Shown here piece after piece: positions 17,035 through 25,113 of a stretch of DNA of 64,000 bases; the stretch's first letter is position 1; every line of letters begins with the position of its first letter. A program made the translations under genes and the position numbers. Source of the DNA: Candidatus Chryseopegocella kryptomonas. GTDB lineage: Bacteria; Bacteroidota; Ignavibacteria; Kryptoniales; Kryptoniaceae. The notes under the pieces were generated by a model. The model ran no database searches. It was not told where the DNA came from and saw only the letters and a program-made list of their open reading frames with translations. The stretch spans positions 50,093 through 114,092 of the forward strand of contig NZ_CZVW01000007.1 in assembly GCF_001536065.1 (NCBI RefSeq). The letters are read 5' to 3'.

Positions 17035-18132
17035 ATGCGTAGGTTGATTTTTTTAATTTTGCTTTTTCAAAGTTTAAGCTTCGGGACGAGGATAAAAGAT
17101 ATTGCCTATGTCAAGGGTGTTTCGGGTTATCAAGTCATCGGTTATGGGCTTGTTGTTGGCTTGAATGGCACGGGAGATACAAGAAGAGCAAGTTTTACGG
17201 TTCAATCTGTTGTGAGCATGTTGAAAAAATTCGGCATAACGGTGACAGATGAAAATTTGAGAATGCGAAATGTTGCAGCTGTTATGGTTACTGCTTTTAT
17301 TCCACCTTTTGCGAAGGAAGGAGCAAGCGTTGATGTAATTGTATCATCAATTGGAGATGCGACGAGTTTACACGGTGGAAATTTGCTTATGACCCCGCTT
17401 GTTGGCTCTGATGGTGTTGTTTATGCGGTTGCACAAGGTCCAATTTCAGTCGGTGGATTTGATGTGAGAACTGCGTTTGGAACGGAGTACAGGCGAAATG
17501 TCACAACGACGGGAAGAGTCCCAAATGGAGCGATAATTGAAAAATCAATCCCGGTTAACATTGCTTCAAATTCAAATGAGAAAATTGAACTCGTCCTTCG
17601 TCAGCCGGATTTTACAACTGCAAAAAGAATTGCAGATGCTGTTAATTTGAAATTTAATTCAAAAATTGCTTTTGCAATTGATGCGTCTTCAATATTTGTG
17701 AAAGTTCCGGAAGAGTTTAGAAGCGATGAAAAAATCGTTGATTTTATCTCACAGATTGAGTTAATTGATGTTCAGCCGGATGCGATTGCAAAAGTTGTAA
17801 TAAATGAGAGAACGGGAACAATTGTAGTTGGAGAGAATGTGACAATTTCACCCGTTGCGATCTCCCACGGTGCTATACACATAGAAATTCAATCAGTTCC
17901 TGTCATCTCACAGCCAGCCCCATTTTCAAGAGGTCAAACAGTTGTGACTCAACTTACGACGATAAATGTTTATCAAGATACTACTGTTGTCACTGCGATT
18001 GAAGGTGCTGCGACTGTTCAAGATATTGCAAAAGCGTTGAATGCTTTAAAAGTTCTACCAAGAGATATAATTGCCATATTTCAGGCGTTGAAAGAATCAG
18101 GAGCATTGAAAGCGGAATTGATAATAATGTGA
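17035..18132 (+). CDS. flgI: Flagellar P-ring protein FlgI (365 aa)
   Basis: Signal peptide (first ~17 residues, ending SLSFG) followed by the conserved RIKDIAYVKGVSGYQVIGYG, LVVGLNGTGDT, and ERTGTIVVGENVTISPVAISHG near the C-terminus. Full length for the family. FlgI makes the periplasmic P ring around the rod, together with FlgH and the chaperone FlgA encoded just before. Confidence 0.96.
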   Translation: MRRLIFLILLFQSLSFGTRIKDIAYVKGVSGYQVIGYGLVVGLNGTGDTRRASFTVQSVVSMLKKFGITVTDENLRMRNVAAVMVTAFIPPFAKEGASVDVIVSSIGDATSLHGGNLLMTPLVGSDGVVYAVAQGPISVGGFDVRTAFGTEYRRNVTTTGRVPNGAIIEKSIPVNIASNSNEKIELVLRQPDFTTAKRIADAVNLKFNSKIAFAIDASSIFVKVPEEFRSDEKIVDFISQIELIDVQPDAIAKVVINERTGTIVVGENVTISPVAISHGAIHIEIQSVPVISQPAPFSRGQTVVTQLTTINVYQDTTVVTAIEGAATVQDIAKALNALKVLPRDIIAIFQALKESGALKAELIIM

Positions 18133-18141
18133 TGATTTGCT

Positions 18142-18990
18142 ATGAAGGTTGAGAATAAAACAACACAGCAAGTTTCAAAAGTTAACACAAATCAAAGTGA
18201 AGCGAGAAAAGTTCGTCTTAAAGAAGCATCTGAAAATTTTGAGGCGATATTTTTGAATTTTATGTTGAAGTCAATGATGAAAATTTCGGACGATAAAAAT
18301 TCAATTTTTGGTGGTGATAATTTCGGAGGCGATGTTCTTGACGGGATTTTCTTCCTTGAAATTTCAAAACATCTTGCTAAAAACGGCAAGTTTGGGATTG
18401 CAGAGATGATTTACAAGGAACTTGAAGCAAGGGATTCAAAAGTTGAAAACCTAAATAAACAGAGCGAAGGTGTGAAGAAAGATTTCAAAACTTTACAGAA
18501 AAATGAAGCGAACGCAAGGAAAGAGAACATAAAAAAATTTTTAATCCAGAGATACGGCGTGTCGCTTGTTGATAGAATTAAAAAGTTTGATGAGATAATT
18601 AAAAAAGCATCGGCAGAGTTTAATGTTCCAGAGGAGTTGATAAAAGCGGTAATTGCTGTTGAATCATCGGGAAATGTTTTCGCTGTATCGCCAAAAGGAG
18701 CAAAGGGATTGATGCAACTTGTTGATTCAACCGCTGAATTTGTTGGAGTGAAGAATGTTTGGCATCCTGCCGAAAATATATATGGCGGAGTTAAATATCT
18801 GCGATATCTTCTTGACAGATTTAATGGCGATTTGAAACTTGCTCTCGCTGGTTATAACGCAGGACCTGAAAATGTTGAAAAATTCGGTGGAATTCCGCCA
18901 TTTCCTGAAACAATTGAATATGTTGGGAAAGTGATGCGTTATCTTAAACTTTTTGAAGAAAACAAAACCGTGTTTGAAGATGGTAAATGA
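18142..18990 (+). CDS. flgJ: FlgJ-type rod-capping protein fused to a lytic transglycosylase (282 aa)
   Basis: Residues ~25-95 match the FlgJ rod-binding domain (NFEAIFLNFMLKSMMK ... FFLEISKHLAKNGKFGIAEMIY). Residues ~150-275 are an SLT/Slt70-type lytic transglycosylase with catalytic Glu in AVESSG, then SPKGAKGLMQL and AGYNAGPE. In enterobacterial FlgJ the second domain is a glucosaminidase (GH73), so this uses a different wall-cutting enzyme to let the rod through. The protein has no signal peptide, as expected if exported by the flagellar apparatus. Its last 11 bp overlap flgN. Confidence 0.88.
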   Translation: MKVENKTTQQVSKVNTNQSEARKVRLKEASENFEAIFLNFMLKSMMKISDDKNSIFGGDNFGGDVLDGIFFLEISKHLAKNGKFGIAEMIYKELEARDSKVENLNKQSEGVKKDFKTLQKNEANARKENIKKFLIQRYGVSLVDRIKKFDEIIKKASAEFNVPEELIKAVIAVESSGNVFAVSPKGAKGLMQLVDSTAEFVGVKNVWHPAENIYGGVKYLRYLLDRFNGDLKLALAGYNAGPENVEKFGGIPPFPETIEYVGKVMRYLKLFEENKTVFEDGK

Positions 18991-19357
18991 GACCGTGAAA
19001 AATACGCTTATTGAGTTCAAAAACAAGTTGAAAACTTTGAAAAAGATCGCAGAGGAAAAGCAAAAGGCAATTGTTGAATTTGATTACGATAGGATTGAAG
19101 ATGCTGTGAAGCAAGAGGAAGGGATTGTCGCAGAAATTGAAAAATTTTTTGGAGCAGATTTTGAGAAGAAAAAACTTTTTGACTTGCTTAAAAATGAGCC
19201 AGAATTATGCAGATTGAGGGATGAGATTGAAAGCGAGGCGAGTGAAGTTAAGAAGTTAAATTCGGAAAACAGATATTTGCTTTCACATTCAATTTCATTT
19301 GTAAAAGGATTGATTGAGGTTTTTCAGGAAGCGGGAAAAATAAACAAAAGAGTTTGA
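18980..19357 (+). CDS. flgN: Flagellar chaperone FlgN (125 aa)
   Basis: This is an all-helical, charged protein of FlgN length and pattern, located immediately before flgK, the usual place. FlgN holds the hook-filament junction proteins FlgK and FlgL until export. The ATG at 18980 overlaps the flgJ stop by 11 bp. An upstream Met (18953) adds nine residues coded inside flgJ and is less likely, because only the part from about 18968 is kept in the duplicate. The family call rests on size, helical make-up and position, with little direct motif support. Confidence 0.75.
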   Translation: MVNETVKNTLIEFKNKLKTLKKIAEEKQKAIVEFDYDRIEDAVKQEEGIVAEIEKFFGADFEKKKLFDLLKNEPELCRLRDEIESEASEVKKLNSENRYLLSHSISFVKGLIEVFQEAGKINKRV

Positions 19358-19360
19358 AAT

Positions 19361-20344
19361 ATGTCAGGATTGTTCGGGATAATAGAAAGCGCTAAAAAAG
19401 CGATTCATTCTTCAAGGGTTGGTATGGAAGTAACAAGCCACAATGTTTCAAATGTTAACACTCCTGGATATACGAGGCAAAGGGTTGAATTAAGTAGCAC
19501 AGATGTTTTGACATCAAAGCGTGGGATGGCAAACGCAGGCGTGAAAGTTATCGGCATTAAGCAAATTCGTGATGAATTTGTTGAAAGCGAAATAAGGCGT
19601 GTTTCAAATTTGATGGGAACATATTCGGTTGAGAGAGAAATTCTCGGACGAATTGAATCTTTGATTAACGAGCCAAGCGATGTTGGATTGGGTCAATTGA
19701 TCCAAAACTTTTTTAATGCTTTTGATGACCTTGCGAAAAATCCAGAAGATAGAGCATTAAGAGTTACGGTTGTTCAAACAGGCAAGGCGCTTTCACAGAG
19801 ATTTAACGATATTTTCCAAAGTTTGCTCGGAATTAAAAAAGATGTTCTCTCTGAACTTGAAGCAAAGATAAAGAGTGTGAATGAAATCGTAAGCGAAATT
19901 GCAAAGTTAAATGTAAGTGAGATAAGACTTCTTTACGCTGGTGCAGAAACAAATCCGTGTTTGAAGATGGTAAATGAGACCGTTAAAAATACGCTTATTG
20001 AGTTCAAAAACAATTTGAAAACTTTGAAAAAGATCGCAGAGGAAAAGCAAAAGGCAATTGTTGAATTTGATTACGATAGGATTGAAGATGCTGTGAAGCA
20101 AGAGGAAGGGATTGTCGCAGAAATTGAAAAATTTTTTGGAGCAGATTTTGAGAAGAAAAAACTTTTTGACTTGCTTAAAAATGAGCCAGAATTATGCAGA
20201 TTGAGGGATGAGATTGAAAGCGAGGCGAGTGAAGTTAAGAAGTTAAATTCGGAAAACAGATATTTGCTTTCACATTCAATTTCATTTGTAAAAGGATTGA
20301 TTGAGGTTTTTCAGGAAGCGGGAAAAATAAACAAAAGAGTTTGA
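19361..20344 (+). CDS. Chimeric protein: FlgK N-terminal part fused in frame to FlgN (327 aa)
   Basis: Residues 1-198 are the FlgK N-terminus (SGLFGIIESAKKAIHSSRVG, TSHNVSNVNTPGYTRQRVEL); residues 199-327 are essentially all of FlgN (from PCLKMVNETVKN). The junction at 19954/19955 is the breakpoint of the 987-bp duplication and keeps frame. FlgK residues 1-~144 equal the full-length copy, but 145-198 differ at 16 positions or so (e.g. SQRFNDIFQSL against TQRYKEIFQRL). It lacks the FlgK C-terminal helix needed to polymerise, so it cannot act as an ordinary hook-filament protein. It may be a non-functional by-product, or a decoy or self-chaperoned export substrate. No stop or frameshift has entered it. 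Confidence 0.85.
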   Translation: MSGLFGIIESAKKAIHSSRVGMEVTSHNVSNVNTPGYTRQRVELSSTDVLTSKRGMANAGVKVIGIKQIRDEFVESEIRRVSNLMGTYSVEREILGRIESLINEPSDVGLGQLIQNFFNAFDDLAKNPEDRALRVTVVQTGKALSQRFNDIFQSLLGIKKDVLSELEAKIKSVNEIVSEIAKLNVSEIRLLYAGAETNPCLKMVNETVKNTLIEFKNNLKTLKKIAEEKQKAIVEFDYDRIEDAVKQEEGIVAEIEKFFGADFEKKKLFDLLKNEPELCRLRDEIESEASEVKKLNSENRYLLSHSISFVKGLIEVFQEAGKINKRV

Positions 20345-20347
20345 AAT

Positions 20348-21691
20348 ATGTCAGGATTGTTCGGGATAATAGAAAGCGCTAAAAAAGCGATTCATTCTTC
20401 AAGGGTTGGTATGGAAGTAACAAGCCACAATGTTTCAAATGTTAACACTCCTGGATATACGAGGCAAAGGGTTGAATTAAGTAGCACAGATGTTTTGACA
20501 TCAAAGCGTGGGATGGCAAACGCAGGCGTGAAAGTTATCGGCATTAAGCAAATTCGTGATGAATTTGTTGAAAGCGAAATAAGGCGTGTTTCAAATTTGA
20601 TGGGAACATATTCGGTTGAGAGAGAAATTCTCGGACGAATTGAATCTTTGATTAACGAGCCAAGCGATGTTGGATTGGGTCAATTGATCCAAAACTTTTT
20701 TAATGCTTTTGATGACCTTGCGAAAAATCCAGAAGATAGAGCATTAAGAGTTACGGTTGTTCAAACCGGCAAGGCGCTTACACAGAGATATAAAGAAATT
20801 TTCCAAAGGTTGCTCGGAATTAAAAAAGATGTTCTATCTGAACTTGAAGCAAAGATAAAGAGTGTGAATGAAAGCGTAAGCGAAATTGCAAAGTTAAATC
20901 AAAGTGCGATAAATCATCATAACACTGGTGCAGAAACAAATGATGTCAGGGACAAGATAAATCAAAAGTTGAAAGAACTTTCAAAACTTGTTGATGTCGT
21001 TGTTAAGTTTGACGAAAGCGGTGCGGTGAAGATAAGTGCTGGTGGTGTGACGCTTGTTGATAAAAATTTTGCGACGAATCTTGAATTGAAATTTTCAGAT
21101 GGACAGGTGAAAATTTTATCAAATACCGAAAATCTTGAATTGAAGTTAAACTCTGGCGAAATTTTTTCGCTTCAAAATTCCTTCAATGGTTTAATTCCGC
21201 AAATGATTCAAAAATTTGACCAACTCGCTTCAAACCTTATAAGCAGAGTGAATGAGTTTCATCGCAATGGCTATGGACTTGATGGATCAATTGGAAACGA
21301 TTTCTTCGCTGGGACAGGCGCTGGAAGTATTCAAGTAAGCAAAGCGATAATTAATGACTTGAACAAAATTTCTGCTTCAATGAACGGAAATGCTGGCGAT
21401 AATAAAATTGCTCTTGCGATCGCATCTTTGAAAAATGATGAAAAAATTTCAGGATTTTATAATTCGGTTGTGAGCGATATTGGTTTGAGGTCAAGGATAA
21501 GTTCGGACAATGAAAATTTACAGCAGATGATTTTAAATCAACTTGAATCACAAAGAGATGCTATTTCTGGCGTTTCAATTGATGAAGAAATGCTGAACAT
21601 GATAAAGTTTCAAAAAATGTTTGAAGCATCTGCACGGGTGATTCAAAGCGTGAATGAGATGATAGATGCGGTTCTTTCAATGGTGAGATAA
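20348..21691 (+). CDS. flgK: Flagellar hook-filament junction protein FlgK (447 aa)
   Basis: HAP1 joins hook to filament. The N-terminus has the axial-protein signature (TSHNVSNVNTPGYTRQ) and the C-terminus the paired helix (VSIDEEMLNMIKFQKMFEASARVIQSVNEMIDAVL, in part: SIDEEMLNMIKFQKMFEA). At 447 residues it is a compact FlgK with a small middle domain. The first 594 bp form the right half of the tandem duplication. It is followed by flgL. Confidence 0.94.
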   Translation: MSGLFGIIESAKKAIHSSRVGMEVTSHNVSNVNTPGYTRQRVELSSTDVLTSKRGMANAGVKVIGIKQIRDEFVESEIRRVSNLMGTYSVEREILGRIESLINEPSDVGLGQLIQNFFNAFDDLAKNPEDRALRVTVVQTGKALTQRYKEIFQRLLGIKKDVLSELEAKIKSVNESVSEIAKLNQSAINHHNTGAETNDVRDKINQKLKELSKLVDVVVKFDESGAVKISAGGVTLVDKNFATNLELKFSDGQVKILSNTENLELKLNSGEIFSLQNSFNGLIPQMIQKFDQLASNLISRVNEFHRNGYGLDGSIGNDFFAGTGAGSIQVSKAIINDLNKISASMNGNAGDNKIALAIASLKNDEKISGFYNSVVSDIGLRSRISSDNENLQQMILNQLESQRDAISGVSIDEEMLNMIKFQKMFEASARVIQSVNEMIDAVLSMVR

Positions 21692-21711
21692 AAATAAATT
21701 TCTTAAAAGTT

Positions 21712-22593
21712 ATGCGGATAACCGAGTTAACAGTCATAAAAAACTTGATTGCGAACATAAATGGCGCAAGGGAACGAGTTAATCAAACGCAGTTGAAAAT
21801 CGCAAGTGGAAAAGAAATAAACACGGTTTCAGACAATCCGTATATCGCAAACTCAATAATCAATCTTAAAAATTTGATCTCAAAAAATGAGCAATTTCAG
21901 AAAAACATTGACGATGCGATTGATATTTTGAGCGCAACTTCCGAGGCGGTTGATAATTTTGTCAACACGCTTGTTGATATAAAATCACTTCTTGTTGAAG
22001 TTTCAAATCCAGCAAGACAGCCAGATTACGAAACATATGCAAACAGATTGAATGAACTTTTCAAGCAAATGCTTGATGCGGTTAACACAAAATTTAAAGG
22101 CAAATACATTTTTAACGGGACGAAGACAAATGTAAAGCCATTTGAATACAATGAGAGAACGGGGACATTGCTTGTTGACTTATCAAACGATGCGATAAAT
22201 TTTGAGGTAAATGATGGGGTTTATGAAAAAGTAAATTTCACGGTTGATGAATTGTTCGGCGGAAGAGAAATTTTTGATGTTGTTCTCGGGATAAAAAATT
22301 CGCTTAAATCTGGTGTTAAGCCAGATGGTTCTTTAATTCAAAGATTTAATGAACTTTTTGACTTCATCACAAGTCAAGCATCTGATGTTGGCGCTTTGAT
22401 GAACAGGTTTTCGCTTTTGCAGAAGCAAATTGAGAAGCAAAATGTCATCTTGAAAGAACTTCTTTCCATAAGACAGGACACAGATATGGCACAGCAGGCA
22501 ATAAACTTGCAAAGAGATCAACTAATTCTTGAATCCGCATATACAATTGCTGGAAAAATCATTCAAAAGTCAATAATTGAGTATCTGCGATGA
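21712..22593 (+). CDS. flgL: Flagellar hook-filament junction protein FlgL (293 aa)
   Basis: HAP3 has flagellin-like ends. The N-terminus reads MRITELTVIKNLIANINGAR ... QLKIASGKEINTVSDNP; the C-terminus reads DTDMAQQAINLQRDQLILESAYTIAGK. The phrase KYIFNGTKT is also typical of FlgL. The stop overlaps motA by 4 bp (ATGA). Confidence 0.94.
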   Translation: MRITELTVIKNLIANINGARERVNQTQLKIASGKEINTVSDNPYIANSIINLKNLISKNEQFQKNIDDAIDILSATSEAVDNFVNTLVDIKSLLVEVSNPARQPDYETYANRLNELFKQMLDAVNTKFKGKYIFNGTKTNVKPFEYNERTGTLLVDLSNDAINFEVNDGVYEKVNFTVDELFGGREIFDVVLGIKNSLKSGVKPDGSLIQRFNELFDFITSQASDVGALMNRFSLLQKQIEKQNVILKELLSIRQDTDMAQQAINLQRDQLILESAYTIAGKIIQKSIIEYLR

Positions 22594-23375
22594 AAAATAA
22601 TTCAACATTTGAATTTGGAACGATTGCTGGACTTATACTTGGTGTGCTTTCAATTTTTGGCTCATTTTTGCTTGAAGGTGGAACTATCGGTGCTTTGATT
22701 TTAATTCCAGCGATGTTAATTGTTTTTGGTGGGACTATTGCGACAGCAATGATAGGTTCGCCTGCGAAGGTATTTTTTAAAATTCCAAGTTTCATAAAAC
22801 TTGCTCTTATCCCGCCGAAATTTAATGTTGTTGAAACAATTGAGACGCTTGTAAATTATGCGATAATTGCGAGAAAAGACGGAATCCTTGCGCTTGAGAA
22901 AGAAGTTAACAATGTTTCACATCCATTTTTGAAAAAGATGTTGCGACTTGCAATTGATGGCACAGATCCAGAGACAATTCGTGAGATAGCGGAGATTGAA
23001 ATTAATTACATAACTGAAAGACATATGGCAAATGCGACGGTTTTTCAGAAAATGGGTGGATATGCGCCGACGATGGGAATAATTGGAACGGTTATGGGTT
23101 TGATTTCAACACTTGCAAATGCTGGTGGCGATCCAAATGAACTTATACATCATATAGCAAGTGCTTTTATAGCAACATTATGGGGTGTTTTCACAGCAAA
23201 TATAATTTGGCTTCCGATAGCAGATAGATTGAAATCAATTCACGCAGAAGAGAAAATTTTACTTGAAATAATCGTTGAAGGTGTCCTTGCAATTCAAGCA
23301 GGTGAAGTCCCAACGATAATAAAGACAAAACTTTACTCAATGTTCCCAATAAGTGAACAAGCGATAGAGAGTTAG
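22590..23375 (+). CDS. motA: Flagellar stator protein MotA (261 aa)
   Basis: Four TM helices are seen in MotA arrangement: two near the N-terminus (GTIAGLILGVLSIFGSFLL; IGALILIPAMLIVFGGTIA), a cytoplasmic loop, and two later ones. The conserved segment GGYAPTMGIIGTVMGLISTLAN is the pore-lining third helix. MotA and MotB form the ion-driven stator in the inner membrane. The start overlaps flgL by 4 bp, and motB starts 3 bp downstream. Confidence 0.95.
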   Translation: MKNNSTFEFGTIAGLILGVLSIFGSFLLEGGTIGALILIPAMLIVFGGTIATAMIGSPAKVFFKIPSFIKLALIPPKFNVVETIETLVNYAIIARKDGILALEKEVNNVSHPFLKKMLRLAIDGTDPETIREIAEIEINYITERHMANATVFQKMGGYAPTMGIIGTVMGLISTLANAGGDPNELIHHIASAFIATLWGVFTANIIWLPIADRLKSIHAEEKILLEIIVEGVLAIQAGEVPTIIKTKLYSMFPISEQAIES

Positions 23376-23378
23376 AAA

Positions 23379-24134
23379 ATGTCAAGAAAGAAAAAAGGAC
23401 ATCACGAAGAACACGAAAATCTTGAAAGATGGCTTATAACTTACGCTGACCTTATCACGCTTTTGCTTGGTCTTTTCGTTGTTCTTTATTCAATGTCTCA
23501 AATTGATTTGAACAAATATCAGCAATGGATTTCTGCGTTCAGCCAACTTTTCGGTGGAGGTGGAGTTCTTTCTGGGGGTAAAGGAATTCTCGTCACACCA
23601 TCACCGCCGAAGTCAGGTTCAGATGCGGTTGCTGGAACTTCACAATCTCAATCAAATCAAACACAGCAAAAACTTGAACTCCAACTCAATGCGATTTTAA
23701 GTTCGGGTATTCAATCAAAAAAAGTAATCCTCACAACTTCTCCCGAAGGTTTGACAATTCATTTACTTGAAAGATTGCTTTTTGAATCTGGAAGCGCAGA
23801 TTTAAAACCCGAAGCGAAAGCAGTTCTTGACACGCTTGCAGAAGTTCTTAAATTTTTGCCGAATAAAATCAGAATTGAAGGACACACAGACGATAGACCG
23901 ATAAAAAGTGCAAGATTTCCATCAAATTGGCATCTTTCAGTTGCAAGAGCGTTAAATACTGCGTATTATTTAATGAGCAAAGGCGTAAATCCAGAGAAAA
24001 TTTCAATCGCTGGATATTCAGAATATAGACCGATTGCGCCAAATGACACAGAGGAAAACAGAGCGAAAAACAGAAGAGTTGACATAGTCATAATTTCAAC
24101 GCAGAGTGGAGTTTTCGGAAAAATTTCAAATTAA
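23379..24134 (+). CDS. motB: Flagellar stator protein MotB (251 aa)
   Basis: A single TM at ~20-40 carries the ion-binding Asp (ITYADLITLLLGLFVVLYSMS). A Gly/Ser/Gln-rich linker follows, then an OmpA-like peptidoglycan-binding domain (~120-245: LLFESGSADLKPEAK, IEGHTDDRPI, NRAKNRRVDIVI). It anchors the stator to the cell wall. Whether protons or sodium drive it cannot be told from the sequence with confidence. Confidence 0.95.
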   Translation: MSRKKKGHHEEHENLERWLITYADLITLLLGLFVVLYSMSQIDLNKYQQWISAFSQLFGGGGVLSGGKGILVTPSPPKSGSDAVAGTSQSQSNQTQQKLELQLNAILSSGIQSKKVILTTSPEGLTIHLLERLLFESGSADLKPEAKAVLDTLAEVLKFLPNKIRIEGHTDDRPIKSARFPSNWHLSVARALNTAYYLMSKGVNPEKISIAGYSEYRPIAPNDTEENRAKNRRVDIVIISTQSGVFGKISN

Positions 24135-24148
24135 ATTTTTATGGCGAA

Positions 24149-24544
24149 ATGAAAATAAAGAATTCACAATTTGGTGAAATTGAATTTGACGATGAGATAA
24201 TCATCAATTTTCCAGATGGATTAATCGGGTTTGAAGATTTGAAACGATTTATTATAATTGAAGATGAAGAATGTAAGCCGTTTCGCTGGCTTATTTCGGT
24301 TGATGAGCCAGAAATTGGCTTTGCCATAATTGAACCTACGCTTGTCGTTGAAGATTATTATCGTAGAAGTGGCTTTGATCCAGAGGTTTATGTGCTTTTT
24401 GTGATAGTGACCTTGAACAGGGATATTTCAAAAATAAGCGTTAATTTAAAAGCGCCAGTTGTCATTGATAAAGTTAAAAAGTTAGGAAAGCAAGTTATAC
24501 TTGAAAATGAAGAGTTTGAGGTTTCGCATCAACTTTTAGCATAA
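24149..24544 (+). CDS. fliW: Flagellar assembly factor FliW (131 aa)
   Basis: Family signatures: FGEIEFDDEIIINFPDGLIGFED, the central RWLISVDEPEIGFAI, and LKAPVVID near the end. FliW binds flagellin and, when free, binds CsrA and relieves its block on flagellin mRNA. csrA follows 19 bp downstream, the classical pair. Confidence 0.95.
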   Translation: MKIKNSQFGEIEFDDEIIINFPDGLIGFEDLKRFIIIEDEECKPFRWLISVDEPEIGFAIIEPTLVVEDYYRRSGFDPEVYVLFVIVTLNRDISKISVNLKAPVVIDKVKKLGKQVILENEEFEVSHQLLA

Positions 24545-24563
24545 AAATTTATGGAGTTTGTAT

Positions 24564-24797
24564 ATGCTTGTTCTGTCAAGGAAAGTTGGGGAGTCGGTGA
24601 TAATTCAAAACAATATAAAGGTCACAATCCTTGAAATTTCTGGGAATCAGGTTAAAATTGGGTTTGAAGCGCCGGAAGATGTGTTAATTTATCGGCAGGA
24701 AATTTATGAGAAAGTTATCAAAGAAAATAAAAATGCCTCATCCATAGAGAGAGATTCGTTAAAAGAATTTGCGAAAAGGTTGAAAAATATGAAGTAG
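24564..24797 (+). CDS. csrA: Carbon storage regulator CsrA (77 aa)
   Basis: MLVLSRKVGESVIIQNNIKV, IGFEAPEDVLIYRQEIYEK: the RNA-binding dimer fold with the conserved N-terminal strand and the GxxAPxxxxxxR segment. It blocks translation of target mRNAs, here most likely flagellin, and is held in check by FliW. The ATG at 24564 is preferred over the in-frame TTG at 24558 because GGAG lies 7 nt before it and family members begin MLVLSRK. It ends 1 bp from the convergent cupin gene, with no visible terminator between. Confidence 0.95.
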   Translation: MLVLSRKVGESVIIQNNIKVTILEISGNQVKIGFEAPEDVLIYRQEIYEKVIKENKNASSIERDSLKEFAKRLKNMK

Positions 24798-24798
24798 T

Positions 24799-25098
24799 TT
24801 ATTTTGAAGCACAAAGATAAATCACGGGTTCGTCTCCTTCAACCTTTGCCCAGTGGATTGTGCCAGCAGGAAGATCAAGCCGATCTCCTAGACCAAGGAC
24901 AAATTCCTCATTTCCAACTCCATATCTCATTTTTCCGCTCACAACCCAGCGAATTTCGTCGTAAACATGTGAATGATTTCCGTAATAAGTTCCTGGTTCA
25001 TCAATCCAAACGAATGGATTTGTGCCTTCTTCTTTAAGGAGTTTTTTAAGTTCTTCAATGTCGGGTTTTTCAGGTTTAGTCCAGCGAGTTATCTTCAT
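24799..25098 (-). CDS. Cupin-domain protein (99 aa)
   Basis: A single small cupin barrel. Motif 1 is NHSHVYDEIRWVVSGKMRYG, with possible metal ligands H, H and E. Motif 2 is LPAGTIHWA. Such single cupins can be dioxygenases, isomerases or sugar/ligand-binding proteins; the substrate cannot be read. It is co-oriented with bshA, 15 bp downstream of it, and probably co-transcribed. Confidence 0.8.
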   Translation of the reverse strand: MKITRWTKPEKPDIEELKKLLKEEGTNPFVWIDEPGTYYGNHSHVYDEIRWVVSGKMRYGVGNEEFVLGLGDRLDLPAGTIHWAKVEGDEPVIYLCASK

Positions 25099-25113
25099 TT
25101 TTGAAATTTTTAT

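Larger units (their letters stand above)
18968..20941 (+). repeat. 987-bp tandem duplication (flgJ tail, flgN, 5' part of flgK)
   Basis: Copy 1 is 18968-19954 and copy 2 is 19955-20941; every matched position is offset by 987. Each copy runs from CCGTGTTTGAAGATGG at the flgJ end to GCAGAAACAAAT inside flgK. The sequence just before copy 1 (AACAAA) resembles the end of each copy (AACAAAT), a short microhomology at the breakpoints. By eye there are two differences near the left end (18997, 19027), none from 19028 to 19779, and about 17 in the last 175 bp. No IS element or inverted repeat flanks it. Confidence 0.93.

Noticed and set aside
18968..20941. Mobile element as cause of the duplication
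   Set aside because: No transposase, inverted repeats or target-site duplication; only a short AACAAA-type microhomology at the breakpoints.
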